Source of the DNA: Thiocapsa imhoffii
GTDB lineage: Bacteria > Pseudomonadota > Gammaproteobacteria > Chromatiales > Chromatiaceae
Assembly: GCF_016583985.1 (NCBI RefSeq)
Contig: NZ_NRSD01000001.1
Location: 310,001 to 374,000 of the forward strand
DNA: 64,000 nucleotides
Reading direction: 5' to 3'
Made by a program: the position numbers and the translations under genes. Of the stretch, positions 19,541 to 27,287 are shown piece after piece; positions within the stretch are counted from its first letter, which is position 1; every line of letters begins with the position of its first letter. The notes beneath the pieces are model-generated. The model was not told the origin of the DNA. It did no database searches and was given only the letters and a program-made list of their open reading frames with translations.

Positions 19541-21613
19541 ATGAATGAGGCAGTGGTCACGACCACGGACAATCAGGTCTTCTACTTCGGTGACGATGCC
19601 GTCCTGTGCATGGGGGTCGCGGCTCAAATCCAGCCCAGAGGCTTGAAACTCGAGTCCTTCGAGCATCTCGATGAGATCGAGCGGCGGTTGGCTGAAGGGC
19701 GGCCACGGGTACTGATCTTGGATCTACGATGCTTGACCGATGATCTGAGTCCGACGGACTTAATCGCCCGTTTGCGGGCAGAGGACACCTCGACCGCGAT
19801 CTTGTGTCTTGCCGAGGAGGACAGTATCAACACGCGTCTGCAAGTAATGCGTGCCGGTGCGGCAGGTTACTTCCCCGCGCCAGTTGATCCCATTGACGTG
19901 GCGAAACGCATCATCGCCAGTAGCGGACTCGAGCGGGTCAAGGCTCCCAAGATTTTAGTGGTCGAGGACGATCTGGTGCAGGCGAAGTACATCGAACTGC
20001 TGTTGACCGGCGCAGGGATGCAACCCCACCTCGTCAATGAACCCTTGCAGATCATGGAGCGGATGCGAGAGGTGCAGCCCGACTTGGTGCTGATGGATCT
20101 CTATTTGCCGGGCGCGACAGGAGCTGAGTTGACCGCTGTCATTCGCGATCACGCGGAATTCTTCGATACCCCGGTGATTTTTCTGTCGGCCGAGACGGAT
20201 CCGGACAAGCAACTTGATGCACTCAAGGTCGGTGGTGACAGTTTTATCTCCAAGCCGGTCAAACGTGAGCAGTTAATCGGATCGATCGAACACCGCATTC
20301 GGATGTCGCGATGGCTCAGGGAACATCGGGTCAAGATCGATCGCCATGATGCACCACAAGGCGTGTTGCCGCGGGAGGCCTTCATGCAGCGGCTCGACCG
20401 CCTCGTACATGACAGGACACCGATGTCTGAGGGAACGGGCCTGTTGGTGATCGAGCTGGACCGGCCGGAGCAGATCTTGGAAGCGCTGGGAGTGCAGAAT
20501 ATGGAGCGCTTGCTGCGGCGGTTGCAAGGACAATTCGCCGAGCAGCTTCAGCCGCAGGAATGCGCGGCGCGATTCGATGACATCGCGTTCGTCGTGCTGG
20601 CGCGCCGTGATGAGCAAGCTGACCTCGATGCCCTGAGCGCACACCTCCTGAAGGCCGTCGCCGCGACCAACCTGCGGGCAGGAGGGCAGCGGATACCGAT
20701 CACCGCCACCATCGGTATCGGGTTGTTTATCCCGGCGGCGGATGATGCGATCACCATGCTGTCGCGCAGCCGCACGGCGCTGCTCAAGGCGAAGCACGAG
20801 GGCGGCAATCGGGTCCGGTTCTGGAAGCCGCTGGTCTCGCCCGGGAGCGGTTTGGACTACGATCAAGTGGTGTGCGATCTCGTGCGTCATGCCATCACGG
20901 GGGATGGTCTAGTCTTGATGTTCCAACCGATCGTATCGTTGGGAACGAACGTCGGCGAACTCTACGAGGTGCAGTTGCGTCTGCGCACCCCCCACGGCGA
21001 GGAGATCCCGGCGGCCGATTTCTTACCCGTGGCGGAGCGGGCGGGACTCATGCCCCAGATTGATCGCTGGGTGTTGGAAAATGCCCTCGATGTCATGAAT
21101 GCACGCCGTTCGAAGCATCCGCGTTTACGGTTGCTGATCCACCAGACCATTGAATCAATCGCAACACGCGATTGGCTGCCCTGGTTTCGGGAGCAGATGG
21201 TGCAGCGGAACCTGATTCGGCGCCGCCCACTGCTGCAGTTCCAGATTCACGATGTGCGTGAGCATCTCGAGGCGACGCGCAAGATCGTGGCGATTCTCAG
21301 GAAATATGGCATTCAGGTGTGTATCGCCAATGTGTCGGGTCTTGCCGCTGATCTCGAATTGGTGTCGGATCTCTCGGTGTCGCTCGCCAAGCTCTCCTTC
21401 GCGACGCTCTTAAATTCGGAGCAGGCGGAGTTAACTCGGGTCGTGGAGCAACTGCGCGCCGGCGGAACCTCGGTGATTGCCGCCGGCATTGAGGATCCGG
21501 AGACGATCGCACGCGTCTGGAACTGTAAGCCAGATTTCATCCAGGGCAACTCGCTGCAAATGCCGAGCAGTGAGTTGATCTATGATTTTCATGATTCAAC
21601 GGACGATCTATAA
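19541..21613 (+). CDS. REC-REC-GGDEF-EAL protein with degenerate output domains
   Basis: A 690-residue cytosolic response regulator. REC1 (about 13-125) keeps an Asp at 61 but lacks the conserved Lys, reading FPAPVDP there. REC2 (136-255) is complete: acidic pair ED at 142-143, phosphoacceptor D186, S216 and K238. The diguanylate cyclase domain (about 295-430) has RFDDIAF where GGDEF should be. The EAL domain (about 450-680) keeps FQPIV but reads EVQLR in place of EALLR, and its metal-binding DDFG is replaced by NVSG. Neither output domain should be catalytic, so it is likely a receptor or scaffold, as known for FimX-type proteins. No cognate kinase is adjacent. Confidence 0.88.
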   Translation: MNEAVVTTTDNQVFYFGDDAVLCMGVAAQIQPRGLKLESFEHLDEIERRLAEGRPRVLILDLRCLTDDLSPTDLIARLRAEDTSTAILCLAEEDSINTRLQVMRAGAAGYFPAPVDPIDVAKRIIASSGLERVKAPKILVVEDDLVQAKYIELLLTGAGMQPHLVNEPLQIMERMREVQPDLVLMDLYLPGATGAELTAVIRDHAEFFDTPVIFLSAETDPDKQLDALKVGGDSFISKPVKREQLIGSIEHRIRMSRWLREHRVKIDRHDAPQGVLPREAFMQRLDRLVHDRTPMSEGTGLLVIELDRPEQILEALGVQNMERLLRRLQGQFAEQLQPQECAARFDDIAFVVLARRDEQADLDALSAHLLKAVAATNLRAGGQRIPITATIGIGLFIPAADDAITMLSRSRTALLKAKHEGGNRVRFWKPLVSPGSGLDYDQVVCDLVRHAITGDGLVLMFQPIVSLGTNVGELYEVQLRLRTPHGEEIPAADFLPVAERAGLMPQIDRWVLENALDVMNARRSKHPRLRLLIHQTIESIATRDWLPWFREQMVQRNLIRRRPLLQFQIHDVREHLEATRKIVAILRKYGIQVCIANVSGLAADLELVSDLSVSLAKLSFATLLNSEQAELTRVVEQLRAGGTSVIAAGIEDPETIARVWNCKPDFIQGNSLQMPSSELIYDFHDSTDDL

Positions 21614-21639
21614 CAAGGGCCCTAGCGCACCGGATCCGC

Positions 21640-22200
21640 ATGTCCATGCATACTGGCCGTTTGGTGATCACCCCACGGGAGCCGGATTGCTGTCCTGAGC
21701 GCCCGTTGGTTGTGAGGGTCTTGACGGAGACCGGTTTCATCGAGGGTCTCTTGCCGGGTCGCGCACAGGACTTCATGGTCGGCCCCGCCTTTTTGGACCT
21801 GATCTCCTTCGTGGGGTGCGCGGTTGCTGTCTCCACCGATGCGGCTGCGGGTCTACCCTTCACGCATGTTCGATTGCCGTCTGATCCGGGGCGACCCCAG
21901 TGGTGCCATGGACGCAACACGCGTGCGCCACGCTGTCCCCGCTGTCGGACGCCGAGAACTGAGTGGCGCGCGCAGGTCGCGGCGGCGATGGAGTTGGGAG
22001 ACCATGCAATCGACTGTCCAGCATGCGGTGCGAGCGCGCGACCTTGGTCTTGGGACTGGCGGCATCAAGGTGGATTTGGTCGCCGACTGATTGTCGTGGA
22101 GGAGGTCTTTCCGGGCGAGGCCATGCCCACGCCAGGTGTGCTCGACGCCTTGACGATGGCGACGGGGCGTGCGTGGCACTTTTTCTACGTTCAGGATTGA
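21640..22200 (+). CDS. Conserved-looking hypothetical protein with zinc-ribbon Cys pairs
   Basis: A 186-residue protein beginning 26 bases after the preceding signalling gene, so possibly in the same transcript. The first half contains hydrophobic strands (VGPAFLDLISFVGCAVAV). The second half has CPRCRTPR and CPACGASARPW about 27 residues apart, a typical four-cysteine zinc ribbon, and then an IVVEEVFPGEAMPTPGVLDAL segment ending in WHFFYVQD. I recall no named family with certainty. Such a ribbon can bind nucleic acid or simply stabilise a fold. The coding pattern and the Cys spacing argue for a real gene. Confidence 0.65.
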   Translation: MSMHTGRLVITPREPDCCPERPLVVRVLTETGFIEGLLPGRAQDFMVGPAFLDLISFVGCAVAVSTDAAAGLPFTHVRLPSDPGRPQWCHGRNTRAPRCPRCRTPRTEWRAQVAAAMELGDHAIDCPACGASARPWSWDWRHQGGFGRRLIVVEEVFPGEAMPTPGVLDALTMATGRAWHFFYVQD

Positions 22201-22219
22201 GCCGCTGCAGGGCGTCTGC

Positions 22220-23155
22220 CTAGTCCGCGATGTGGTCGATCGGTTGCGCCGCCGGTTCACCGGGCGCAGCGAAGGACAGGCCCTCGGGCAGTTCGACCGT
22301 CATGCTCAGTGGCAGGTGATCCGATAAGGCATAGTCAACGACTCTGGCGTTGACGAGGCGCAGTTCCTGCGAGATTAGAATGTGATCGAGGTTGTGCGTC
22401 GGGCGCCAACTCGGGAAGGTTTTCAATTCGCAGTCAAGCCCACGCATGCTCGTTCGCCGTACCATGGCCCGCAGCCCTTGTGAGTCACAGCCGCAATTGA
22501 AATCGCCCATGATCACGAGATACGGGTGTTGGTCCGCCAGTTCGACCAAGAAATCGAGCTGGCGGCGTCGCGCGCGCGAGCCGAGCGCAAGATGAACGAT
22601 GGCGATGGCTAGGGTCGCTTGGTTGGATAACTCGATCTCGGCCAGCATGGCGCCCCGTCCGGGCAGCCCGGGGAGCTTGTGCTCGGTGATGTGTTTCAGC
22701 CGCAGCCGGCTGAGAATGCCATTACTGTGTTGCGCGAAGGGGCCGAGATTGCGGTTGATCTGGCGGTACCAATGCGGGAAGGCACCGTGGCGGGCGAGAT
22801 ATTGGATCTGATCGACATAGGCACTGCGTAACGAGCCGGCATCCACCTCCTGCAAGCCGACTAAATCGAACTGATGAAGCAGTTGCCCGATCCGCGTTAG
22901 GTTCGTGAGGCGCTCAGGATGCGGAAGAATGTGTTTCCAACTGTTGGTGACATAGTCGCTGTACTGTCGCGAACGAATGCCAGCCTGGACGTTATAGCTC
23001 AGTAGCTTGACCCGACAGTTTCGGGTGGCATGCGCGTCAGCGTGATCCGTGCGAGCGGCCGCGCCGGAGTCGCTCGAAGGTGACTCTGGCACCGGCCGCC
23101 CTGCGTGGGAGAGGTTGTCCACCGGATCCGTGATCGGCTGCGGGCTGATGCGCAC
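22220..23155 (-). CDS. Endonuclease/exonuclease/phosphatase family protein
   Basis: A 311-residue member of the EEP fold (DNase I-like metal-dependent phosphodiesterases). The core begins near residue 49 with VKLLSYNVQAG; then come VGLQEVD (catalytic Glu), AIVHLALGSRARRRQ, VIMGDFNCG (Asp and Asn) and the closing LDHILIS and LSDHLPL with the general-base His. The first 48 residues look disordered, with no signal peptide, so the true start may be further in, although no convincing ribosome binding site selects one. Substrates in this superfamily range from nucleic acids to phospholipids and cannot be inferred here. It is followed 36 bases on by cytochrome c4 in the same direction. Confidence 0.85.
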   Translation of the reverse strand: MRISPQPITDPVDNLSHAGRPVPESPSSDSGAAARTDHADAHATRNCRVKLLSYNVQAGIRSRQYSDYVTNSWKHILPHPERLTNLTRIGQLLHQFDLVGLQEVDAGSLRSAYVDQIQYLARHGAFPHWYRQINRNLGPFAQHSNGILSRLRLKHITEHKLPGLPGRGAMLAEIELSNQATLAIAIVHLALGSRARRRQLDFLVELADQHPYLVIMGDFNCGCDSQGLRAMVRRTSMRGLDCELKTFPSWRPTHNLDHILISQELRLVNARVVDYALSDHLPLSMTVELPEGLSFAAPGEPAAQPIDHIAD

Positions 23156-23191
23156 TCAACCGGCGCGATGCGCGCCGGAGGACGCGATCCG

Positions 23192-23806
23192 TTACTGGCT
23201 CAGACCTTGGATATACTGAGAAACCGCAGCAATTTCCTGGTCAGTCAGCCGTGCCGCCGCACCACGCATCATCCCATTGGGATCGTTCGCGCGCAGACTG
23301 TCGCGGAAATGCTCGAGGGTCTGCTTGGTGTAGTCCGCGTGCTGTCCCGAGAGTCGCGGGAATTTTGCCAAGGACTGACCTTGGCCCGCTGGGCCGTGGC
23401 AACCGCCGCAAGCGGGCACGCCGCTCTCGGGATTGCCCCAACGATAGATCGACTCGCCCAAGGTGGCGAGTTCAGGATCAGCCTCGCCGGGGGTCTTGGC
23501 CTGCAGCGCGAAGTAGGCGGCGAGATCGAGCACTTCCTGATCGGTCAATGGCATCGCCATCGGCGTCATCTGTTCGTTGGCCCGGTTCCCCGCACGATAG
23601 TCGTTGAGTTGCTTGATGATGTATTCCGGATGCTGACCCGCGAGTTTCGGCCAAATGGGTACGATGCTGTTCCCTTGCGGCCCGTGACACGCCATACAGA
23701 TACTGTTCGCTTTCTCTTCGCCAGCTTGCGGGTCCCCAGCGGCTTGCACCGCGCCGCTCACTAAGAGAGTTGCCACCGAAATCGTTATCAGCCAATTCTT
23801 TACCAT
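23192..23806 (-). CDS. Diheme cytochrome c4
   Basis: A periplasmic two-heme electron carrier, often the donor to cbb3-type oxidase. The ATG at 23806 gives a 204-residue precursor with a clean signal peptide (MVKNWLITISVATLLVSGAVQAAG). Two domains follow, each with a heme site: CMACH at about residue 37 and CGGCH at about residue 130, and matching axial Met regions (MTPMAMPL and MMRGAA). This is the normal c4 layout. The frame extends 23 codons further upstream without sense. A good promoter with an overlapping palindrome lies just upstream. The copper chaperones PCuAC and SCO follow on the same strand, in keeping with a respiratory oxidase theme. Confidence 0.93.
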   Translation of the reverse strand: MVKNWLITISVATLLVSGAVQAAGDPQAGEEKANSICMACHGPQGNSIVPIWPKLAGQHPEYIIKQLNDYRAGNRANEQMTPMAMPLTDQEVLDLAAYFALQAKTPGEADPELATLGESIYRWGNPESGVPACGGCHGPAGQGQSLAKFPRLSGQHADYTKQTLEHFRDSLRANDPNGMMRGAAARLTDQEIAAVSQYIQGLSQ

Positions 23807-23872
23807 GAGGATGCCTAATCGGGTCAGGAGTCGTGGTCGTGTCATCCGACTGATCCGTGCAGCAGGGTCAGT

Positions 23873-23888
23873 CACGAATTGATTCGTG
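23873..23888. promoter_or_regulatory. Palindrome at the cytochrome c4 promoter
   Basis: A perfect inverted repeat, CACGAAT and ATTCGTG with a 2-base spacer, lies where transcription from the predicted c4 promoter would begin. It has the size and symmetry of an operator for a dimeric regulator. The regulator is unknown. Confidence 0.45.
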
Positions 23889-23890
23889 GA

Positions 23891-23920
23891 TGTATATCAG
23901 AAGCTACGCATATTGGTCAA
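23891..23920 (-). promoter_or_regulatory. Sigma-70-like promoter for cytochrome c4
   Basis: On the minus strand TTGACC (23915-23920) and TATACA (23891-23896) are separated by 18 bases, close to the sigma-70 consensus. Transcription would start near 23884, about 80 bases before the cytochrome c4 ATG. Confidence 0.55.
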
Positions 23921-24117
23921 ACGGATGCCCCCGTGATCAGTGCGTCGCCGCCGGGTTGGCGGCACTGATCGTGGCTTACTGAAGACCCTTCCGGACGCTG
24001 AAGATTCCCACCCAATCCCCTCGTTCCGATTTTGGTTTTACCAGGCCCGGGAGGCGGGCCGGCAGCGTCGGAGCGTCGCGATCGGGCCGTGCTCGCTCCC
24101 GTGGGGTGTGGGGCGCG

Positions 24118-24606
24118 CTAATGGTGACGATGGTGCATGTCGAGCTGCTGCACGGGGGCCTGGATTTGAAGACGTTCGCCATCTTCGAACACGAGCGTGA
24201 GATCGACGATCCCACCCACCTCAAGAGGTTGCTTAAGCCCAATGAGCATCAGGTGCAGGCCGCCGGGTTGTAAGACGACGCGTTCGCCTGCCGGAATGTC
24301 GATCCGCTCGATCTGTCGCATGCGCATCATGCCGTCCTCTTCGAGATGCGTATGGAGTTCAACGGTCATCGCGCTCTCACTCTCGGCGGCAATCAGAGCC
24401 TGGTCTTGATCGGAGTGGTTTGCGATGGTCATGAAGACCGCGCTATTGGGTTGGCCGGGCGGCACCGCGCGGGCGTAGGGCTCCATGATGTCGAGCGTGG
24501 TAGTGGCTTGGTCCGCGGCTGCGAGCGCCCACGGAATCGCTGGTGGAGCCAGGGCAGCTAGGGCGAGGACGCCGAGGACGAGGTGGTGGCGGGTGCTGTG
24601 GCGCAT
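24118..24606 (-). CDS. Periplasmic copper chaperone PCuAC
   Basis: A 162-residue secreted protein of the PCu(A)C (DUF461) family, which holds Cu(I) in the periplasm and helps load the CuA or CuB centres of terminal oxidases. The N-terminus is a signal peptide ending near ALAAA. The copper-binding set is visible: HTHLEEDGMMRM and, further on, GGLHLML, matching the H...M...H.M pattern. The last six residues (MHHRHH) add further possible metal ligands. GGAG lies 9 bases before the ATG. The gene starts 24 bases after the SCO gene ends, so the two form an operon. Confidence 0.93.
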   Translation of the reverse strand: MRHSTRHHLVLGVLALAALAPPAIPWALAAADQATTTLDIMEPYARAVPPGQPNSAVFMTIANHSDQDQALIAAESESAMTVELHTHLEEDGMMRMRQIERIDIPAGERVVLQPGGLHLMLIGLKQPLEVGGIVDLTLVFEDGERLQIQAPVQQLDMHHRHH

Positions 24607-24630
24607 CGTGTCAGTCTCCAGGTGAAGGTC

Positions 24631-25284
24631 TCATTCAGGGCTCGTTGTCGTGGGCCTGGTCTCGGTGCCGAGGAGTGTGCGAATAGCATCGGCCAGCTCG
24701 ACGGATGGCGTGGCATGGTCGAGGGTCTGGACCAGACGACCATGCGGGTCGATGAGGTAGCTGTAGGCGGAGTGATCCACCACATAGCCCATGGCCGAGT
24801 CAGTGAGTTCGGTGCGTCGGTAGGCGGCGCCAAAGCGTGCGGCAACCTCGGCAAGCTGTTCGGGCGTCCCGGTCACGCCGCGGATCCGCGGGTGGAAATA
24901 GCCACTGTACTCTGCCAGTCTTTCCAGGCTGTCACGCTCGGGGTCGACGCTGATGAAGAAAACCTGAACGCGGTCGCGTTCCTCCGGCGTCAGGAGTGTG
25001 AGTGCGTTGGCGATCAGAACCAGATTGGTGGGGCAGATATCCGGGCACCAGGTATAGCCGAAATAGAGGAGCAAGACGTCACCGCGCAGGTCCGCCGAGT
25101 TGACCGGTCCGTCGATGGAGTCGAGTTCGAAATCGCCCCCGATCGGGGGTGCCGCAAGGTCCAGGGTGTGGTGCTGGAGCACCGGATGTGGCTGCTCCGG
25201 ACCCGGTGGTGCCCACTGGAGGAGCCACACGAGGAGGCCACCTAAGATGAGGATCGCGATGATCAAGCCAGTGCGCATCGTCAT
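24631..25284 (-). CDS. SCO1/SenC copper chaperone
   Basis: A 217-residue thioredoxin-fold protein held in the inner membrane by one N-terminal helix (LIIAILILGGLLVWLL) with its domain in the periplasm. The copper site is complete: the CPDIC motif at about residue 80, and the distal His in VVDHSAYS. SCO proteins reduce or metallate the CuA/CuB centre of cytochrome oxidases, working with PCuAC, which is encoded just downstream. An FNR-like box lies 61-74 bases upstream of the start, suggesting control by oxygen. Confidence 0.94.
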   Translation of the reverse strand: MTMRTGLIIAILILGGLLVWLLQWAPPGPEQPHPVLQHHTLDLAAPPIGGDFELDSIDGPVNSADLRGDVLLLYFGYTWCPDICPTNLVLIANALTLLTPEERDRVQVFFISVDPERDSLERLAEYSGYFHPRIRGVTGTPEQLAEVAARFGAAYRRTELTDSAMGYVVDHSAYSYLIDPHGRLVQTLDHATPSVELADAIRTLLGTETRPTTTSPE

Positions 25285-25344
25285 GATGACGGGAACCGCC
25301 CGTGGAGGAATGACATCATCTTGGGGGGCGGTTGGTCAGCTGCA

Positions 25345-25358
25345 TTGACCCAGATCAA
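25345..25358. promoter_or_regulatory. FNR/Anr-like box between SCO and mtfA
   Basis: TTGACCCAGATCAA matches the FNR/Anr consensus TTGATnnnnATCAA at nine of ten defined positions. It lies 61-74 bases upstream of the SCO start and 130 bases upstream of mtfA. Copper delivery genes for microaerobic oxidases are common targets of this regulator; that it works here is inferred. Confidence 0.45.
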
Positions 25359-25487
25359 CCACTCATCAAGACCTTTGGTGGCACATGTCATCTTGTGTGA
25401 TAACACCTACCGGCTGTGGGATCCGGCGCAACCGACGCCACTCGGAGCGCTCGGCACGCCACGGCCAGGTGGGCTGGGGAGACGAGC

Positions 25488-26303
25488 ATGCGGGGGTTGA
25501 TCAACTGGTGGCAAGGACGGGTGCTCGCGCATGAACGCGCACGGATTGCGCCGCATAATTGGGAGCAGGTCTGGGAGGCGCTGCCGTTGCTTGCTGATCT
25601 GACCGAGGCGGAATCCCGTCGACTCGCGGACCTTGCCCTCTTGTTCCTGCGTGAAAAGCGGATCGATCCGGCGCAAGGGCTGGAGTTGACCGATCCGATG
25701 CGGCTTGCCATCGCGCTGCAGGCCTGCTTGCCCATCCTGGAACTCGGGCTCGATTGGTTCACGGGATGGTATGCCGTGATCCTCTATCCGGAGGAATTCG
25801 TGCCCGAGCGCGAGGTCGTCGGCGATGACGGCGTGGTCTGGATCGAGCATGAGGCTAAGAGTGGTGAAGCATGGGAGCAAGGCCCCGTCATCCTGTCGTG
25901 GGCGGATGTTGCAGCCAGCTGCGAACGGGATGGGTACAATGTCGTGATCCATGAATTCGTGCATAAGTTGGATCTTCGTGATGGGGCCGCGAACGGCTGT
26001 CCGCCCTTACACCCCGAGATGTCGCCGCGGCAGTGGACGGATACCTTTGCGGCGGCCTACCAGGATCTTTGTGACCGTGTCGACGCGGGGGATGCGACCC
26101 CATTCGACTCTTACGCGACGGAGTCCCCCGCCGAGTTCTTCGCTGTGATCAGCGAAAGTTTCTTCGAAGTGCCCAAGCGGCTGCACGCGGAGTATCCTGG
26201 TGTGTATGAGCAGTTGCGTGCCTTCTATCGTCAGGATCCCCTGGCGCGGATGCGCGCAACCCGGCCATCGGCGCGGATGTCCCTCCCTGGTTGGAGCCGC
26301 TGA
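25488..26303 (+). CDS. mtfA: MtfA-type zinc peptidase (M90)
   Basis: A cytosolic metallopeptidase of 271 residues (E. coli MtfA 265). The zinc motif HEFVHKLD gives the two His ligands and the catalytic Glu, and ESPAEFFAVISESFFE supplies the third ligand. PILELGLDWFTGWYAVILYPEEF near residues 80-105 is a conserved family block. In E. coli the protein binds the glucose repressor Mlc and so affects ptsG; whether this organism has Mlc is not visible here. The start at 25488 was chosen because GGGGAGAC lies just upstream; the frame extends 24 codons more without support. It is monocistronic by position. Confidence 0.92.
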   Translation: MRGLINWWQGRVLAHERARIAPHNWEQVWEALPLLADLTEAESRRLADLALLFLREKRIDPAQGLELTDPMRLAIALQACLPILELGLDWFTGWYAVILYPEEFVPEREVVGDDGVVWIEHEAKSGEAWEQGPVILSWADVAASCERDGYNVVIHEFVHKLDLRDGAANGCPPLHPEMSPRQWTDTFAAAYQDLCDRVDAGDATPFDSYATESPAEFFAVISESFFEVPKRLHAEYPGVYEQLRAFYRQDPLARMRATRPSARMSLPGWSR

Positions 26304-26313
26304 CGCAACCCGC

Positions 26314-26420
26314 GGGTCTCGGCCATGAGCGGGTTTTCCGGCCAACGCTCTGGTCTGAGCGCAGAGGCTGAGACTCGGGCGAGGGTGCCGTAACCCTCGA
26401 GACCCCACGGCCCGCTCATG
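26314..26420 (+). other. Crossing inverted repeats between mtfA and a methyltransferase
   Basis: Two inverted-repeat pairs interleave: GGGTCTC (26314-26320) with GAGACCC (26399-26405), and CATGAGCGGG (26324-26333) with CCCGCTCATG (26411-26420). A separate hairpin CGAGGGT/ACCCTCG lies between them. The crossing order means the pairs either form a pseudoknot or exclude one another. It could be a structured leader of the next gene, an mtfA 3' element or coincidence. No U-run follows, so it is not a standard terminator. Confidence 0.35.
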
Positions 26421-26476
26421 ACACGGCATCCTGACTGTCCCGCTGGGGTCCGAAATGATCGATCGCGAGTTGTCGC

Positions 26477-27256
26477 ATGCAAAGAGGTGACCGGATTGAG
26501 GCTTGGAGCGTGAGTGCCCCCATCAGCCATTGGCGCGAACTGAGCGCTGATCCTAATGACCCGCGGGTTCGCCAGTATCTACGCGAGCAGTTACGCGCGG
26601 CACGTCGGGGCCACATTCGTGAGACCGAGACCTTTCTCAAGGAATTCGTGCGGGATCAATCCGTGCTCGACATCGGTGTGGTCGCGCACACCATTGCGCA
26701 GGCCGACGACCCAAGGTGGCGTCATAATCTGATCCGCGACGCCGCATCCTCGGTGGTGGGTGTGGATATCCTCGAGGAGCCGGTCATGCAGTTGCGTGCG
26801 CGTGGCTATGACATCCGGGTCGTCGATGCCACCAGCGCCGCCGATCTGGGACAGCGCTTTTCGCGGATCGTGATCGGCGACGTGATTGAGCATGTGGACA
26901 ATCCCGTCGCCTTGCTGCGGTTTGCGATGCGCCATCTGGCGCCGCACGGATGCGTGCTGTGCTCGACGCCCAACCCCTTCCATCTCGGCAGTGTTTGGAG
27001 CGTGCTGCGCGAGGGGACCTTCATCGCGAATGCCGAACATGTCTCCTGGATCACGCCGACCATGATCCTGGAATTGGCCCAGCGTGCCGGGTTGCGTCTG
27101 AGCCGCTATTGGACCGCGCCCAAGACCCGCGGCACCCTTCTGCGCAAAGTCTCTGTCAAGGCGCTCGCCTTCACCGGTATCTGGGATTGCGAACTCTTCT
27201 CGAGGACCTTCGTGTATCTTCTCGAGCGCGATGAGCATCCGGATGGCGTGGGCTGA
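26477..27256 (+). CDS. Class I SAM-dependent methyltransferase
   Basis: A 259-residue protein with a type 11 methyltransferase core: SVLDIGVVAHT (motif I, slightly unusual), the acidic VVGVDILEE at the end of strand 2, RIVIGDVIEHVDNP (motif IV) and LAPHGCVLCSTPNPFHL. The C-terminus ends with FVYLLERDE. Proteins of this kind often act on sugars or lipids near polysaccharide genes, but none is adjacent, so the substrate is unknown. It follows the structured stretch after mtfA. The next gene is convergent on the opposite strand. Confidence 0.85.
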   Translation: MQRGDRIEAWSVSAPISHWRELSADPNDPRVRQYLREQLRAARRGHIRETETFLKEFVRDQSVLDIGVVAHTIAQADDPRWRHNLIRDAASSVVGVDILEEPVMQLRARGYDIRVVDATSAADLGQRFSRIVIGDVIEHVDNPVALLRFAMRHLAPHGCVLCSTPNPFHLGSVWSVLREGTFIANAEHVSWITPTMILELAQRAGLRLSRYWTAPKTRGTLLRKVSVKALAFTGIWDCELFSRTFVYLLERDEHPDGVG

Positions 27257-27287
27257 GTGTCGCTCCGACGCGGGTCCTCCACACCCC

